Assembly: GCA_024196135.1 (NCBI GenBank)
Contig: JAMQCK010001151.1
Span: 1-11,422 of the forward strand
Reading direction: 5' to 3'
DNA length: 11,422 nt
DNA from: Pleurotus ostreatus/Saccharomyces cerevisiae fusant
Lineage: Eukaryota; Opisthokonta
Shown here: in pieces, positions 1-8,477 of the stretch
Layout: each line of letters opens with the position of its first letter
How positions within the stretch are numbered: position 1 is the stretch's first letter
Program-made: the position numbers and the translations under genes
The notes under the pieces: generated by a model
What the model was told of the DNA's origin: nothing
The model's database searches: none
The model's input: only the letters and a program-made list of their open reading frames with translations

Positions 1-1625
1 CAGGAGGACGACTTGCGCCAGGCGCTGGACATGGTCATCAGGCGCCTGAGTGAGGTGGTGCGTTGCATGCTCGTATGTGCTGGCGACGGGAAGCTGAGAA
101 GCAGCGCAGTCCGGGCTCCTGGCGCAGACGTTCAAGACGCAGGCGGACCTCGAGGTGCAGCTGAATGTGACGCAGTCGAACCTGAAGATGGTCATCGCGA
201 ACAACGAGATGCTCGAGGAGGCGCTGCGCAACAACGCGGGCGCGGGGCGCGACGTCGGCTGGCGGCGCGCCAAGCCGCAGGAGGGCGACTCGCGCCACGC
301 CTCGCTCGACCAGTCGCAGGCTCCCTCTCGTTCGGCCTCCATCGACGGCGAGGCTTCCCCTCAGCCAGCGCCGTCACAGCCTGCACCCCAGCCTTCCCCC
401 GCTCCCGCGCCGAGCTCCGAGAGCAGCTCCGCCGCGTCCTCCCCGTCCATACCGGCCAAGTCGCCGACGCCCGCGCAGCAGGAGAGCCGCTTCTTCAAGT
501 TCCGCTTCGGGAGCTCGAGCACGAACCTCGCGCGCACGGCGTCGCGGCCGGAGACGCCGAGCGCAGCCCCAAGCCCCAATCCCAATGCGCCGCCGGTGCA
601 GCATGCGACGAGCGTGTCGCTACCAGTGGGCGCGGAGGCGAATGCGGTGAGGGAGAAGGAGCTGGAGAACATGCTGGCTGAGCTCGAGAGGAGGCGTGCG
701 GAGTGCGAGAAAGAGAGGCGGGCGAGGGAGGAGACGTTGCGACAGAAGGAGGCACTGGAGGCAGAGCTGGAAAGCCTCAGTCAGGCTTTGTTCGAGGAGG
801 TGCGGTTTGCGCCTCGATATTGGTCGATTGAAGACTAACGCATGCGTGAAGGCAAACAAAATGGTTGCGTCCGAACGCATAAAAGCAGCGGAAACTCTGG
901 AAGAGTTGCGCGAAGCGATACAAGAGAAGGAAGCATTGCGGAGTGCTCTCCGTTTGATTGAGCGCGAAAATAGGTGCGTGGTCGCTATCAACTTGTCTCT
1001 TGCGCCTAGCTCACTTTGTCTCTGCAGACGACTACGTGACCCCGACGGCGCGACGTCCGATAGCGATTCTACATCCTTTGACACCGACAAGTCGACACCG
1101 CCGACCTCAGAGAACGGAGGCATGCCATCGGAGAAGGGGCGCATACCGTCACCTATAGTATTCCACTCGCGGTCATCGTCAAATGTTGGGATGAAGTCCG
1201 TGCCGACATCGCCCACATTGCGGGAGAACAGGGCATCGGTTATATCGATGCTCAGTGCGATACGTGTGCCCGTCGATGGGGCGGACGGGGAGCAGGTGGA
1301 GGATGCATCGGCGTCTGTGGAGGCACCAGCTGCCGCGGCAGAGGGCAGTCACACGCCGACGATCGGCGCCCGTCCGGACGCGGGCGCCTCACCAGCTCTG
1401 GGTGCATCAGCTCAGACTACACCGCGGCCAAATGAGGAGGGCGTCCCGGACGCCAAAGCGGCAGTCGACGTGCCCCTACCCGCTTCGCCCGAGCCTGTGG
1501 AGGACGAGGCCACTCCTGAGGAGAAGGCAGCGCGCCGCTCCCTCGAAGTTCTCCGCCAGATCGAACCAGAGACGTCGCCATGGACCGCAGAAGAGTCGCG
1601 ATGGGCAGCGATGGCGAGCATGTAA
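1..1625 (+). CDS. SEC2: Sec2-domain Rab GDP/GTP exchange factor, 5'-partial
   Basis: Exons in the window are 1-57, 110-799, 852-973 and 1028-1625 (stop TAA at 1623), giving 488 residues; the start lies upstream of the window. Introns of 52, 52 and 54 nt start GTGCGT, GTGCGG and GTGCGT; a GACTAAC branch site precedes the second acceptor. A first coiled coil (residues ~1-63, ending NNEMLEEALR) is followed by a Ser/Pro-rich linker (~64-194) carrying RDVGWRR and FFKFRFGS, then a long coil (~195-290). The signature LFEEANKMV (246-254) straddles intron 2 and is the family hallmark of Sec2/Rabin8 exchange domains, which activate the exocytic Rab (Sec4/Rab8) on secretory vesicles. The C-terminal ~200 residues are low-complexity Ser/Pro/Ala/Glu. 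Family assignment is from motif recognition; Rab specificity is inferred. Intron 1 also contains a GTATGT at 73, but using it would leave a 37-nt intron, so 58 is preferred. Confidence 0.86.
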
Positions 1626-2573
1626 TGCTCGCCTCGCTAATCGTCTTTGTGAATAAGACCCTCTCCCCCTTCGTGTTCATATTTCGCCTCACTTATACCA
1701 TATACCGCCCTGCATATACGCTTCGGTCGGCTGCGCCACCACTTGCTTCCTTTGACTTCCCGGACGTCCTCTTTTGGCTTTCTCTCCTCTCGTTCATCTG
1801 CATAACCTACGCATCGATGCATTGCATGCACTTGTATTATTAGTCCATAACTACATACGACGTACGATGGAAGGATAATTATATTGTTTGACGGTTGCCG
1901 CTACTCATATGTGAGAACCGTATGTAGGTGAGAAAATTCGCCCGCTGCTCTCTGGCGGTGGGCGGCTATTTGGTAGTGTTGACGATCAACCTGGTTTTGC
2001 TCCCGGCCCATTCCCCTTTAGGAAAGCTTTCAATGTTCCTTCTGTTCCACTGCCAGGCCGCTACTCATCACGTTGGCCCGTCGTTTCCTCCTTATTTGTC
2101 TTAGGAATGAGGTATCCCTGACCCTTCGAAGCCGGCCACGAGCACTCGTAAAACCTGCGACATATCCAGGACACAGGTGGGAGCCACATAATGACTGGGC
2201 TCCAAGCATCATGATAGGCGGCTCTCACGATACAAAATCATGGATTTCCTGCTACTGATACTATACGTGTCTCAATTGACACTCTGCCCCATGACCTGGA
2301 CCCTCCTACATGGACCCGCAAAGGATGACTGGCGCGCACTCCACTCCCCTCAGATGTTGCCGCTGCTGCTCTGCCAACAACCTTTGATGCAAGCTCTGCT
2401 ACGCTGCGCACCCCCTTGACATGGAGCTCTGAATATACGACATGGCGGACTGGTATACAGACCTCGTACACTCTCGCGCCTCAAGCATGAGCTGGCCCGC
2501 ATCTACCGCGGTCATACCGCCGTTCCGCCCATCTCTCTCGGCTGTATGGACTCTCTGTCGACCCAAGGCGTCG
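1626..2573. other. Intergenic: 3' region of the Sec2 gene and upstream region of the small secreted-protein gene
   Basis: About 950 bases with no convincing coding region. Short open frames (60-90 codons) on both strands lack family features and splice continuity. The left part (to ~1900) is AT-richer and probably holds the 3' UTR and poly(A) region of the Sec2 gene. The right part contains two CCCCT pentamers (around 2345 and 2412), the core of the stress-response element in yeasts; with so short a motif this is weak evidence. Confidence 0.5.
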
Positions 2574-2583
2574 CATATATAAG
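2574..2583 (+). promoter_or_regulatory. TATA box of the small secreted-protein gene
   Basis: CATATATAAG lies 93 bp upstream of the ATG at 2676. It is followed by a CT-rich stretch (about 2600-2675), typical of the transcription start and leader of strongly expressed fungal genes. A TTTTCAG directly before the ATG could alternatively be a 5'-UTR intron acceptor. Confidence 0.7.
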
Positions 2584-2675
2584 ATCGTAGGGAGGTCGCT
2601 CTTCTCCTCATCTCGCCTCTCGTCTTTCCCTCCCTCCTTTACAGCTAACCCCCCCTTCTTTCGTTCTTTTCAGCC

Positions 2676-3137
2676 ATGCAGCTCTCCTTCGTTGCCGTCT
2701 TCGCCCTTCTTGCTGCTGGCGTCTCTGCCGCGCCTGCCCCCGTTGCTGAAATTCGCGCTGCTCAGATCAAGTGCCCCATCGTCGTAAGTACCAGTCCTGA
2801 TCAATTATCCAGAAGCGCTGACTGCCTCTTTTTCAGGAATGCTTGGCCGCCCTCGCGCCCACTGTTGCTATCTGCGGTGTTGCAGCTGCTCAAGGTGGCG
2901 CCGGTAAGCGCTCGCTCAGTGTCAAGGGTGATCCCGAAGCTAAAGACATCTTGAAGACGTCCCTAACGATGTGGTCTGCCTCGCATCCGCCGCGAACTCG
3001 GCCGTCAACTTCGTATGTTTGCTTCCGAGCGTCGACTCTCTGCATCGCTAACAGCCGGACAGCCCGACAGCTGCAACCAGTGCGCGGATGAGCTCGGCGT
3101 GGACATCCCCGACATCCCGGGCATCCCCAAGGCCTAA
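2676..3137 (+). CDS. Small secreted six-cysteine protein, fungal calcium-binding-protein (CBP1-like) type
   Basis: Exons 2676-2783, 2837-2903, 2957-3012 and 3063-3137 join in frame to 101 residues. Introns of 53, 53 and 50 nt start GTAAGT, GTAAGC and GTATGT. Residues 1-18 form a signal peptide (basic-free start, hydrophobic core, cleavage likely after VSA), then an Ala/Pro-rich segment to ~30. The mature part has six Cys (33, 38, 49, 66, 81, 84), spacing C-x4-C-x10-C-x16-C-x14-C-x2-C, in an Ala-rich helical context, ending in a short DIPDIPGIP tail. It lacks the paired CC of hydrophobins. Size, six Cys and Ala-rich helices resemble the Histoplasma CBP1-type Pfam family of small secreted fungal proteins; this is recognition from memory. 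Calcium binding is not shown by any visible motif. The TATA box suggests regulated, high expression. The splice model is well supported because only these joins restore the CLASAAN and SCNQC segments. Confidence 0.72.
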
Positions 3138-3241
3138 GTCATGTCAGGGTCACGAGAGACGGGGCCTACGATGATATTCAGCAGAGAACCTTAACGACGT
3201 CGATCCTTGTACAGTCAAACGCCGCTGGGCGGTAAATTGCT

Positions 3242-3282
3242 CCTAAATTATCCTATTTATTGCCTAAATTCGCCGTTTATGG
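3242..3282. repeat. Imperfect 21-bp tandem repeat, two copies, AT-rich
   Basis: CCTAAATT at 3242-3249 recurs at 3263-3270, each followed by a variable pentamer or hexamer and then TTTATTG or TTTATGG. It lies 105-145 nt past the stop of the secreted-protein gene, where the poly(A) region is expected. Confidence 0.6.
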
Positions 3283-3696
3283 GTGCTACGGTCCTGTCTG
3301 ATAATACTCGCGAAAGAGTACGTATCCTCGATGCTTATGGCCCCTTGCGCGTAAATATCGCGAGAGACTTCAGTTCTGTACGAAGCTGCTGCAACCTGCG
3401 CGCTACATCTCAGCCTGAGTGTCCAGGTGAGCGTAGGCTAGATGCAAGGTCTACCACACTGTCACGGTCAAGCAGTCGATTTGGCTACTTCGTTCTGCAA
3501 TTTGTTCGCACAACGAGCATCAGCGACAACGAAGATTCATTAGTACAGCACGGCCATACAGTACACAATGAGTACAACGGTATCAGTGCACTAAGTCGCC
3601 GCCGAGAAAAAATCATCATCAAAGTCCTTTGTCACTGCCATGCACGCGCGAGTTATTGCGGCGCTCGTACTACGAGCCACCAATCGCGCGGGACAT

Positions 3697-3720
3697 CACT
3701 ACCACCACTACCACTACTAT
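3697..3720. repeat. CAC/TAC trinucleotide tract
   Basis: Eight consecutive triplets of CAC or TAC, the last one TAT. It reads as poly-Val in a minus-strand frame, which explains the Val run in that spurious open frame. Confidence 0.75.
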
Positions 3721-4147
3721 GCACGCACGGTGACGGTACTGAGAACGCACGGATACCATAACGAATGTCCGATCGGGTGGGATCAGAGAAGAGCATAAAC
3801 GAGGATAGTCAACGACACGAAGCCGCGTGAGCGACCCAGGATCGTAAACCACAACACCCGCCACGCCCACCAAAGACCCCACCCGGAAAAGTATGAACAT
3901 CGCCAAGCACACGAGAAGAGCCAGCATAAGAGAACGAGGGAATGCATGGGGGGCATAGGATGGATGATAAATAGACTATCCAAGCGAAGGAGAGCGCATG
4001 GGGTGCGTGAGTGGATCGTGAGCGAAGAAAGAAAGAAAGAGATTTGTTTGCGCCGGCACCGCGCGCGCGTCTGCAGACCAAGTTGCTGCTGACGCCGTCG
4101 ATGCCGGCCACCACAGTATCGCATCCTCCTCCTTTGGGTAAGCAGGC

Positions 4148-4187
4148 GACCGTGCGCATCTTCCTCCTCATTCAGGAGAGCACGGTC
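4148..4187 (-). other. Nested hairpin just downstream of the minus-strand stop codon
   Basis: GACCGTGC (4148-4155) pairs perfectly with GCACGGTC (4180-4187). Inside it, CTCCT and AGGAG pair around a five-base loop. In the minus-strand transcript the structure would lie 22-61 nt after the stop of the repeat-protein gene, so in its 3' UTR. It may be a processing or stability element; there is no uridine run, so this is not a bacterial-type terminator. Confidence 0.5.
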
Positions 4188-4208
4188 GGCGCACTGCATA
4201 CCCACCAC

Positions 4209-5676
4209 TTAGCATCGCATCCCCAGCACGTTCTCCATCAGCTCGCGCCGCATCTCCTCCCGCCTCCGCTCACCCTTCGCGTACTCCTGCGCCAGACCCG
4301 CCTGCGGCCGGGCCTTTGTCAGCACCCGCGGGGAGCGCGCCTCCAGCGGCGTCCGCGGGGTGCGCTCCGCATAGGCCGACTGCGGCAGGCGCTGCTCCGG
4401 GACGTGGCACTCCGCGAGCGGCGTCTGCGGCGGCAGCCGCTTTGGCGCCCGCGCGAGCTTGCGCGCGCGGGGCGGCGCGTCGGGCGCGTGGCCCTCGTCG
4501 CCGGAGAAGGCGTTCTGGTACGGGCGCTTGACACCCTTGCTCGAGCGCTTGCGCAGGACGCGCGCGTTCTCGCCACGCTCGCGCTCGCCGTCCATGGACT
4601 CAATGTCCTCCACGACAGGGAACTCCCAGGAGAAGAGCGACTCCTCGAGGGGCGGGAGGAGCACGTCGCCTAGGGGCGGGGACAGCGAGGAGACCGCCGG
4701 GGAATGGACCGCGGGCGGTGAGCGGACGTCCGCGCGCGCACCGTTGGGACGACGGAGGACCGCGCTCTCACTCTCGACGCGGGCGTGACCGAATGCGCGA
4801 GGTCCACCGACTGCACGAGGCGCGAGGCGCTTGACGCCGCGTTCATCCACGGCCGAGCCGACGCGGCGATGGCGAGAGTCCGGACCTGAGGTCCTGTACC
4901 CGTCTTCCTGGTTCGCAAAAAGCACCTCCGGAGACGGCAGCGCAGGAGTCTCGGGGCTCATCTGCCACTCCGGCACGCGCCTGCTCGAGCTGAGGTAGCG
5001 CCGATCCGGAGCGGACGGCGAGCGTATGTGCCCGTACTGACCCGTGTACGAGTCCTCCAGCCTGCGCTCGAGCCTGTGCCCGAAGATGACCTCGGGAGGC
5101 GGGAGGTCTGGAGACTCGGGGCTGTCCTGCCATGCTGGAGCGCGCCGATCGCGGGCGTGGTGGCCGCCAGCGATATGTGGCAGGGGAAGATCCTGAAAGA
5201 CGATGAGCAGGTGCGCGACGATACGTAAGAATGACACGCACCTTGGGGGACGGGGTCTTCTCCCAAGCCGACATTCTCCTGGTTCGGCTAGCACGTTTGA
5301 TCGTGCGGACGCGCTGAAGCGGCGATCCTGGCTCATCCTCCATCGCAGAGGCGCCGCCATCCTCCTTCACAGCTGCAGCAACGCGCCTCGACCCATCGAG
5401 GCCGAAAAACTCGTTCGCGAGCACGTTGCTGGGCGCGCGGTTGCACCCGAGCTCGGACAGATGCTGCTCGAGCGCCATGTCCGCGTCTTCCCTTTCCACC
5501 TCTTCCGCCATCGTCCACTCCTGCTCCACCTGCTGGCGCCAGCGCTCAATATCGATCGTGTACTGGGGCTCCGAGTCGATCAAGCAGCGCTCTTCCTCCT
5601 CCTCCATGACTTCGGGCCGGACGGGGACGGCCTGCTCGGCGGCCAGGCGACGGGGCTGACGACCACGGGGCGCCAT
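4209..5676 (-). CDS. Hypothetical protein with Trp/Ser-Pro linear repeats and basic nuclear-type segments
   Basis: Exon 1 is 5676-5242 and exon 2 is 5192-4209, joined in phase 0 across a 49-nt intron (GTGCGT...TTTCAG); the product is 472 aa. I do not recognise the family. Residues ~24-80 are acidic and helical (EEEEER, then a Glu-rich segment through EQHLSEL). From ~135 to 240 there are at least three copies of a repeat of the form W-x2-[ST]-P...[DA]LP-x-P (W138, W166, W221). Ser-Pro and Thr-Pro pairs are frequent throughout, including RTPRTP near residue 435. Basic clusters (RKRSSKGVKR and RARKLARAPKR, ~365-410) could be nuclear localisation signals. The C-terminus is a charged helix rich in Arg/Glu. 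This suggests a disordered, kinase-regulated nuclear scaffold, which is inference only. The start ATG follows a CT-rich leader; a second ATG (residue 24) is an alternative. It is divergent from the gene at 6373, with 696 bp between the ATGs. Confidence 0.75.
4917..5271 (-). repeat. Coding repeats: three copies of a WQxSPExPxLPxPEV-type motif
   Basis: The three copies are AWEKTPSPKDLPLPHI (from residue 137, across the splice junction), AWQDSPESPDLPPPEVIF (165-182) and EWQMSPETPALPSPEVLF (220-237). The tryptophans are 28 and 55 residues apart, roughly one and two units. A degenerate fourth unit may sit near residue 194. The intron splits copy 1, so it appears only in the spliced product. Confidence 0.7.
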
Positions 5677-6372
5677 CTCGACGATTGTGTCGGCTCAGGG
5701 GGAGTTCGGCAAGCAGGTGAGGGTGGGGAACAACGATGAAAGAGGGGGGCGGACTGCGCGTCCTATAGGGTGTTCGAGAACAAAGAACGACAAGGCGGCG
5801 CTGCTGTTGCCTGTCCCGCAAGATGGCCGTGGGTGGCCGGTGGCTTGTATTGACCCGCAATAGCAGATTCGCGGGTTGGGAGCCGGATTGCAAGATGTGT
5901 TGGTCAGAACAGCAACGCCGCCTCTCAATCGGAAGCGGAAGTCGAGAACAAGGATGATGGACGGATCGGGACAGCCGCAGCCTGACGTACAACCCTTTCA
6001 AGCTCCGCACCGGCGATTGCCGCTCAGCGTCGCCATCCGGCTGTTGCCATGCTATCTTGTCTCCATTCCTCACGATGTTCAATTGGCAGTTCCACGACGA
6101 GCGAAGAGGGCTCTTGAGAGCTACCAGCAGTGCGATTGATAAAGACATCTTGTCGATGCTGCGGACTGAGGTCAGCTCGTACATGGTCTGCGTAAAGGTG
6201 GCTGCTTTGTTCCGAGTGGCAGAGATGGCCACCATTGAGCTCTTCGTCCCACTTCTCCTTCTTCTGAGCCATCGAGAACACCCTGGAGCTGTTAGCGCTG
6301 ATGAGGCATGACCGACCCCTCTGCGCACGCTCAATCTAACTGGCAGATCCGTCGAGACATACACGTATCACC
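5677..6372. other. Divergent promoter region between two hypothetical-protein genes
   Basis: About 700 bases between two divergent start codons. A minus-strand frame stays open for 272 codons across most of it (5546-6364), running into the antisense side of the flanking exon. Shorter frames exist on both strands. None shows a recognisable domain or good splice continuity. One CCAAT (minus strand, 6082-6086) lies ~400 bp from the minus-strand ATG. No clear TATA box was seen near either start. Confidence 0.5.
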
Positions 6373-7521
6373 ATGCCTTCGTTAGCCATTTACTCTCTTT
6401 CGAGGGTTTCTTGCCTGATCGTCTGCCATCTAGAAACTCCCATCTCTCATCTTTACATAAGCGCCGATCCGCGCCCACTCTCAGAGGTGGCACACACGGG
6501 CAGCACATAGGATGTCCGTTCCATCAAGGCGCATCTGACAAAGAGTCTTCTGTCAATCCGGTGCCTTCCCCTTCCACTCTTCGCAGAACCTCGTCAGCTC
6601 TCGGACTCCGCCGAGTCTTCGTCGAAATAGATGGCAGGGTACGTCCTTGCGCAGCTCACACAAAAGTGGTTTCTTATTATTTCTCAGGCCAAACTCATCG
6701 AAGCGCCTGATCCATCACGAACGGGAGACGCCCGCTATGCCTTTCAGCTCGCTCATACGGAGCTTTCAAAGCAGTCGGACGAGCGCACCTCTGTCCGGTC
6801 GACGCGTGAACTCTCTGACTGGCTAGAGGCTCTACCCCTTACAAGCGAATTTTCCCCTGTTCCGCAAAGCGGGCCCGACTCTCCCAACGTTCCCGGCGAA
6901 CCTCTCGACGACTTTCCCCGTGCAGTTCCAAGCGGGAACACAGCCCATACTCATGACGTCTCCTTCGCCGAACGTCTCTCTTCGAAACATCCTCCTGGTC
7001 CCGCATTTTCAGCCAATGCGCCTCGCCGTACCTTCTCCGCCGCCTTCTTCCCTCCGAAACCCTCTGCGCCCGTTCCTGCCCTCCTGCCTGCCTTCGAGTG
7101 GTCGCGGTCCGTGCCACCCGTCCCAGCCGAGTGGGATAGCGACAGCGATAGGGTGAAGGTCGCAGGTGGCACGAACGACGCCGCAGGCGCACCGAACGGC
7201 GCAGGTGACACGAACAATGCAGGTGCAGGCGACCCGAACGACGGCGCCGGGAACTGCGACGAGCCCTATGAGGTCTCCGAGCACGACTCCGACACCGAAA
7301 GCGCGTATGAGCTGCGTGCGCTCAATGCCGAGATCGACTACCTCAAGCAGCTGGTGTCGGATGAGATTATGGAAAGGGCTTGTGTGGCGAGCGAGCGACC
7401 TTCCGTTCTCAACGACGTGTTTGAGCCGAGCCATGATGAAGCGGGGTCGAGCGATAATGAAGGAGGCCATGACATTCTAAAGCGTCACGACACTCCTCTT
7501 CTCCCCGGATCTCATAAGTGA
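6373..7521 (+). CDS. Hypothetical disordered protein with Ala-Gly-Asn repeats and C-terminal coiled coil
   Basis: Model: exon 1 is 6373-6380 (ATG CCT TC), exon 2 is 6434-6638 and exon 3 is 6688-7521, giving 348 aa. The frame of exon 2 is open from 6312 but contains no ATG, so an upstream start with an intron is needed. A 53-nt intron (GTTAGC, CTGAT branch site, CTAG) restores MPS-NSHLSSLHKRRSAP. The second intron (49 nt, GTACGT...CTCAG) is clear. The N-terminal ~70 residues are basic and Ser-rich, the middle is Pro/Ser-rich and disordered, then comes an Asn/Ala/Gly hexapeptide repeat, an acidic Ser/Asp patch (HDSDTES) and a predicted coil (YELRALNAEIDYLKQLVSDEIMERA region), ending in an acidic tail. 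No family is recognised. The weak point is the first exon, since GTTAGC is an uncommon donor. The downstream exons are well supported. Confidence 0.62.
7162..7242 (+). repeat. In-frame minisatellite, 18-21 bp unit, about four copies
   Basis: Units begin GCAGGYG and share a [CG]ACNCGAAC-like core; starts are near 7162, 7183, 7201 and 7225 (with an extra GCAGGT at 7219). They encode Ala-Gly-x-[Thr/Pro]-Asn-x hexapeptides. Unit lengths are multiples of three, so copy-number change would keep frame. Confidence 0.75.
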
Positions 7522-8292
7522 TGCGCAGCTCAGTGGAACCGACTTTTCTTCGACGTCAATAGACGACGGCAGAATATGTGGAGGCGCCCTGTAGGTCTGA
7601 GCATGCACGCTCCGTTTGGACAATCCTCGTCCCCTTGTACTATCAGTCTACCCTATGTACCGCTACGCTTCCGATATCATACACGTGTCCCTTCTTCATG
7701 AATGATTTCCGAGCGATCTTCTGGTCCTGAATGGATGCCCGCCTCATCCTCCCGTGTCCTTATCCCAAGTGGGGAAGCGTGATCATGCTTGCGAAGGCTA
7801 GCGTGATGATGTGATGAGAAGCTGCCGCGGCAAATAGAAGCAATCCGAGAAGCCTTCCAAAACGGGACACACTGAGGACGCCGACGCTACACTACGTGCC
7901 TGCCGCTTCCTCTTGCACAAGAAAAATCGACTTGTATACTCTGATAAGCACAACGGCATAATTGCGCTCTCGCACATGTTGGCATGCCAAAAGCCGACGG
8001 TTCACCGGATCAGAGCCAACGCTTTCGGGCAGAGGAGCGGAGTTTCCCTACTGAGGTGGCTCGTATACTATGTGTCCCACATGACAGCGTCCTCTACCTG
8101 CAGTATTTCCGCGCCCTCTGCTTCGTTCAAGCGTTCAAGCGTCATCTGATAAGCTCCGCCCCCTGGCGCGGAGAGCCCGCAGCTGGCTTTGCGTCGAGGG
8201 CACGGGCCCAGTGACACCTCGTTCACAATGCAAGTACGTGGGAATCGGTATCTCTCTGATCCAGCCCCGTATGGTAGTATGGGGGCAGGCGA
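7522..8292. other. Intergenic: 3' region of the preceding gene and distal promoter of the KEN-box gene
   Basis: About 770 bases without a supportable gene; open frames here are under 80 codons and featureless. The ten-base string TCTGATAAGC occurs twice (7940-7949 and 8145-8154), each an HGATAR-type GATA-factor site. CGTTCAAG is repeated in tandem at 8124-8139. An ATG at 8228 precedes a possible GTACGT donor but lies upstream of the TATA box at 8333. Confidence 0.5.
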
Positions 8293-8346
8293 AGCCACGC
8301 GTGGCTGCACCGAGGCCACGCGACATCGGCACATAAATACCGATGT
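8293..8346 (+). promoter_or_regulatory. MluI-cell-cycle-box palindrome, second half-site and TATA box in an inverted repeat
   Basis: AGCCACGCGTGGCT (8293-8306) is a perfect 14-bp palindrome centred on ACGCGT, the core bound by MBF-type (Mbp1/Swi6) G1/S regulators in fungi. GCCACGCG recurs at 8315-8322, 21 bp on, about two helical turns. ATAAATA (8333-8339) is TATA-like, 139 bp before the ATG, and is bracketed by the inverted repeat ACATCGG/CCGATGT (8323-8329, 8340-8346). The motifs are seen directly; factor binding is inferred. Confidence 0.65.
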
Positions 8347-8477
8347 GGCGTTCCCCCGCTGTTCTCTCCAACCGCCACCTCGACCTTTACCTCCCTCCCC
8401 TTCCTCGCCGCCCCCCGCGCGTCTCTTCTCCCCGCCGTCCATTAGACCCTTCCCCCACCACCGCCACCGCGTCCACC

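Larger units (their letters stand above)
3138..4208. other. Convergent intergenic region between the secreted-protein gene and the minus-strand repeat-protein gene
   Basis: About 1070 bases holding the 3' regions of two convergent genes. Open frames of up to 184 codons (+) and 141 codons (-) occur, but they are compositionally odd, lack splice continuity and match no family I recognise. Visible elements are an imperfect 21-bp tandem repeat (3242-3282), a 7-bp inverted repeat with a one-base centre (GCTCGTA/TACGAGC, 3663-3677), a CAC/TAC triplet tract (3697-3720), a GAAA tract (4027-4040) and a hairpin (4148-4187). Confidence 0.6.

Noticed and set aside
620..1216. A 198-codon minus-strand open frame opposite the Sec2-domain exons
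   Set aside because: It is antisense to a clearly recognised coding region; the plus-strand frames give the Sec2 signature.
2676..3137. Hydrophobin identity for the small secreted protein
   Set aside because: Hydrophobins have eight Cys with two CC pairs; this spliced product has six Cys and no CC pair.
3207..3761. A 184-codon plus-strand open frame after the secreted-protein gene
   Set aside because: It begins without a good start context, contains the tandem repeat and triplet tract, and has no recognisable domain or signal.
3783..4208. A 141-codon minus-strand open frame directly downstream of the repeat-protein stop
   Set aside because: It could be read as a continuation if the TAA at 4209 were spliced out, but no good donor/acceptor pair is seen, and the residues (Val and Phe/Ser runs) come from simple repeats.
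5546..6364. A 272-codon open frame on the minus strand in the divergent promoter region
   Set aside because: It overlaps exon 1 of the better supported minus-strand gene in another frame, has no domain, an Arg/Ser/Pro-rich frame-shadow composition, and no matching splice or promoter signals.
6802..6807. A second ACGCGT in the window
   Set aside because: It lies inside exon 3 of the 6373-7521 gene, is not extended into a longer palindrome and is not near a start site, so it is taken as chance.
8228..8238. ATG followed by a GTACGT donor as an earlier start for the KEN-box gene
   Set aside because: It is upstream of the TATA box at 8333 and the MluI-type element; the ATG at 8478 with a CACC context and a clean intron fits better.
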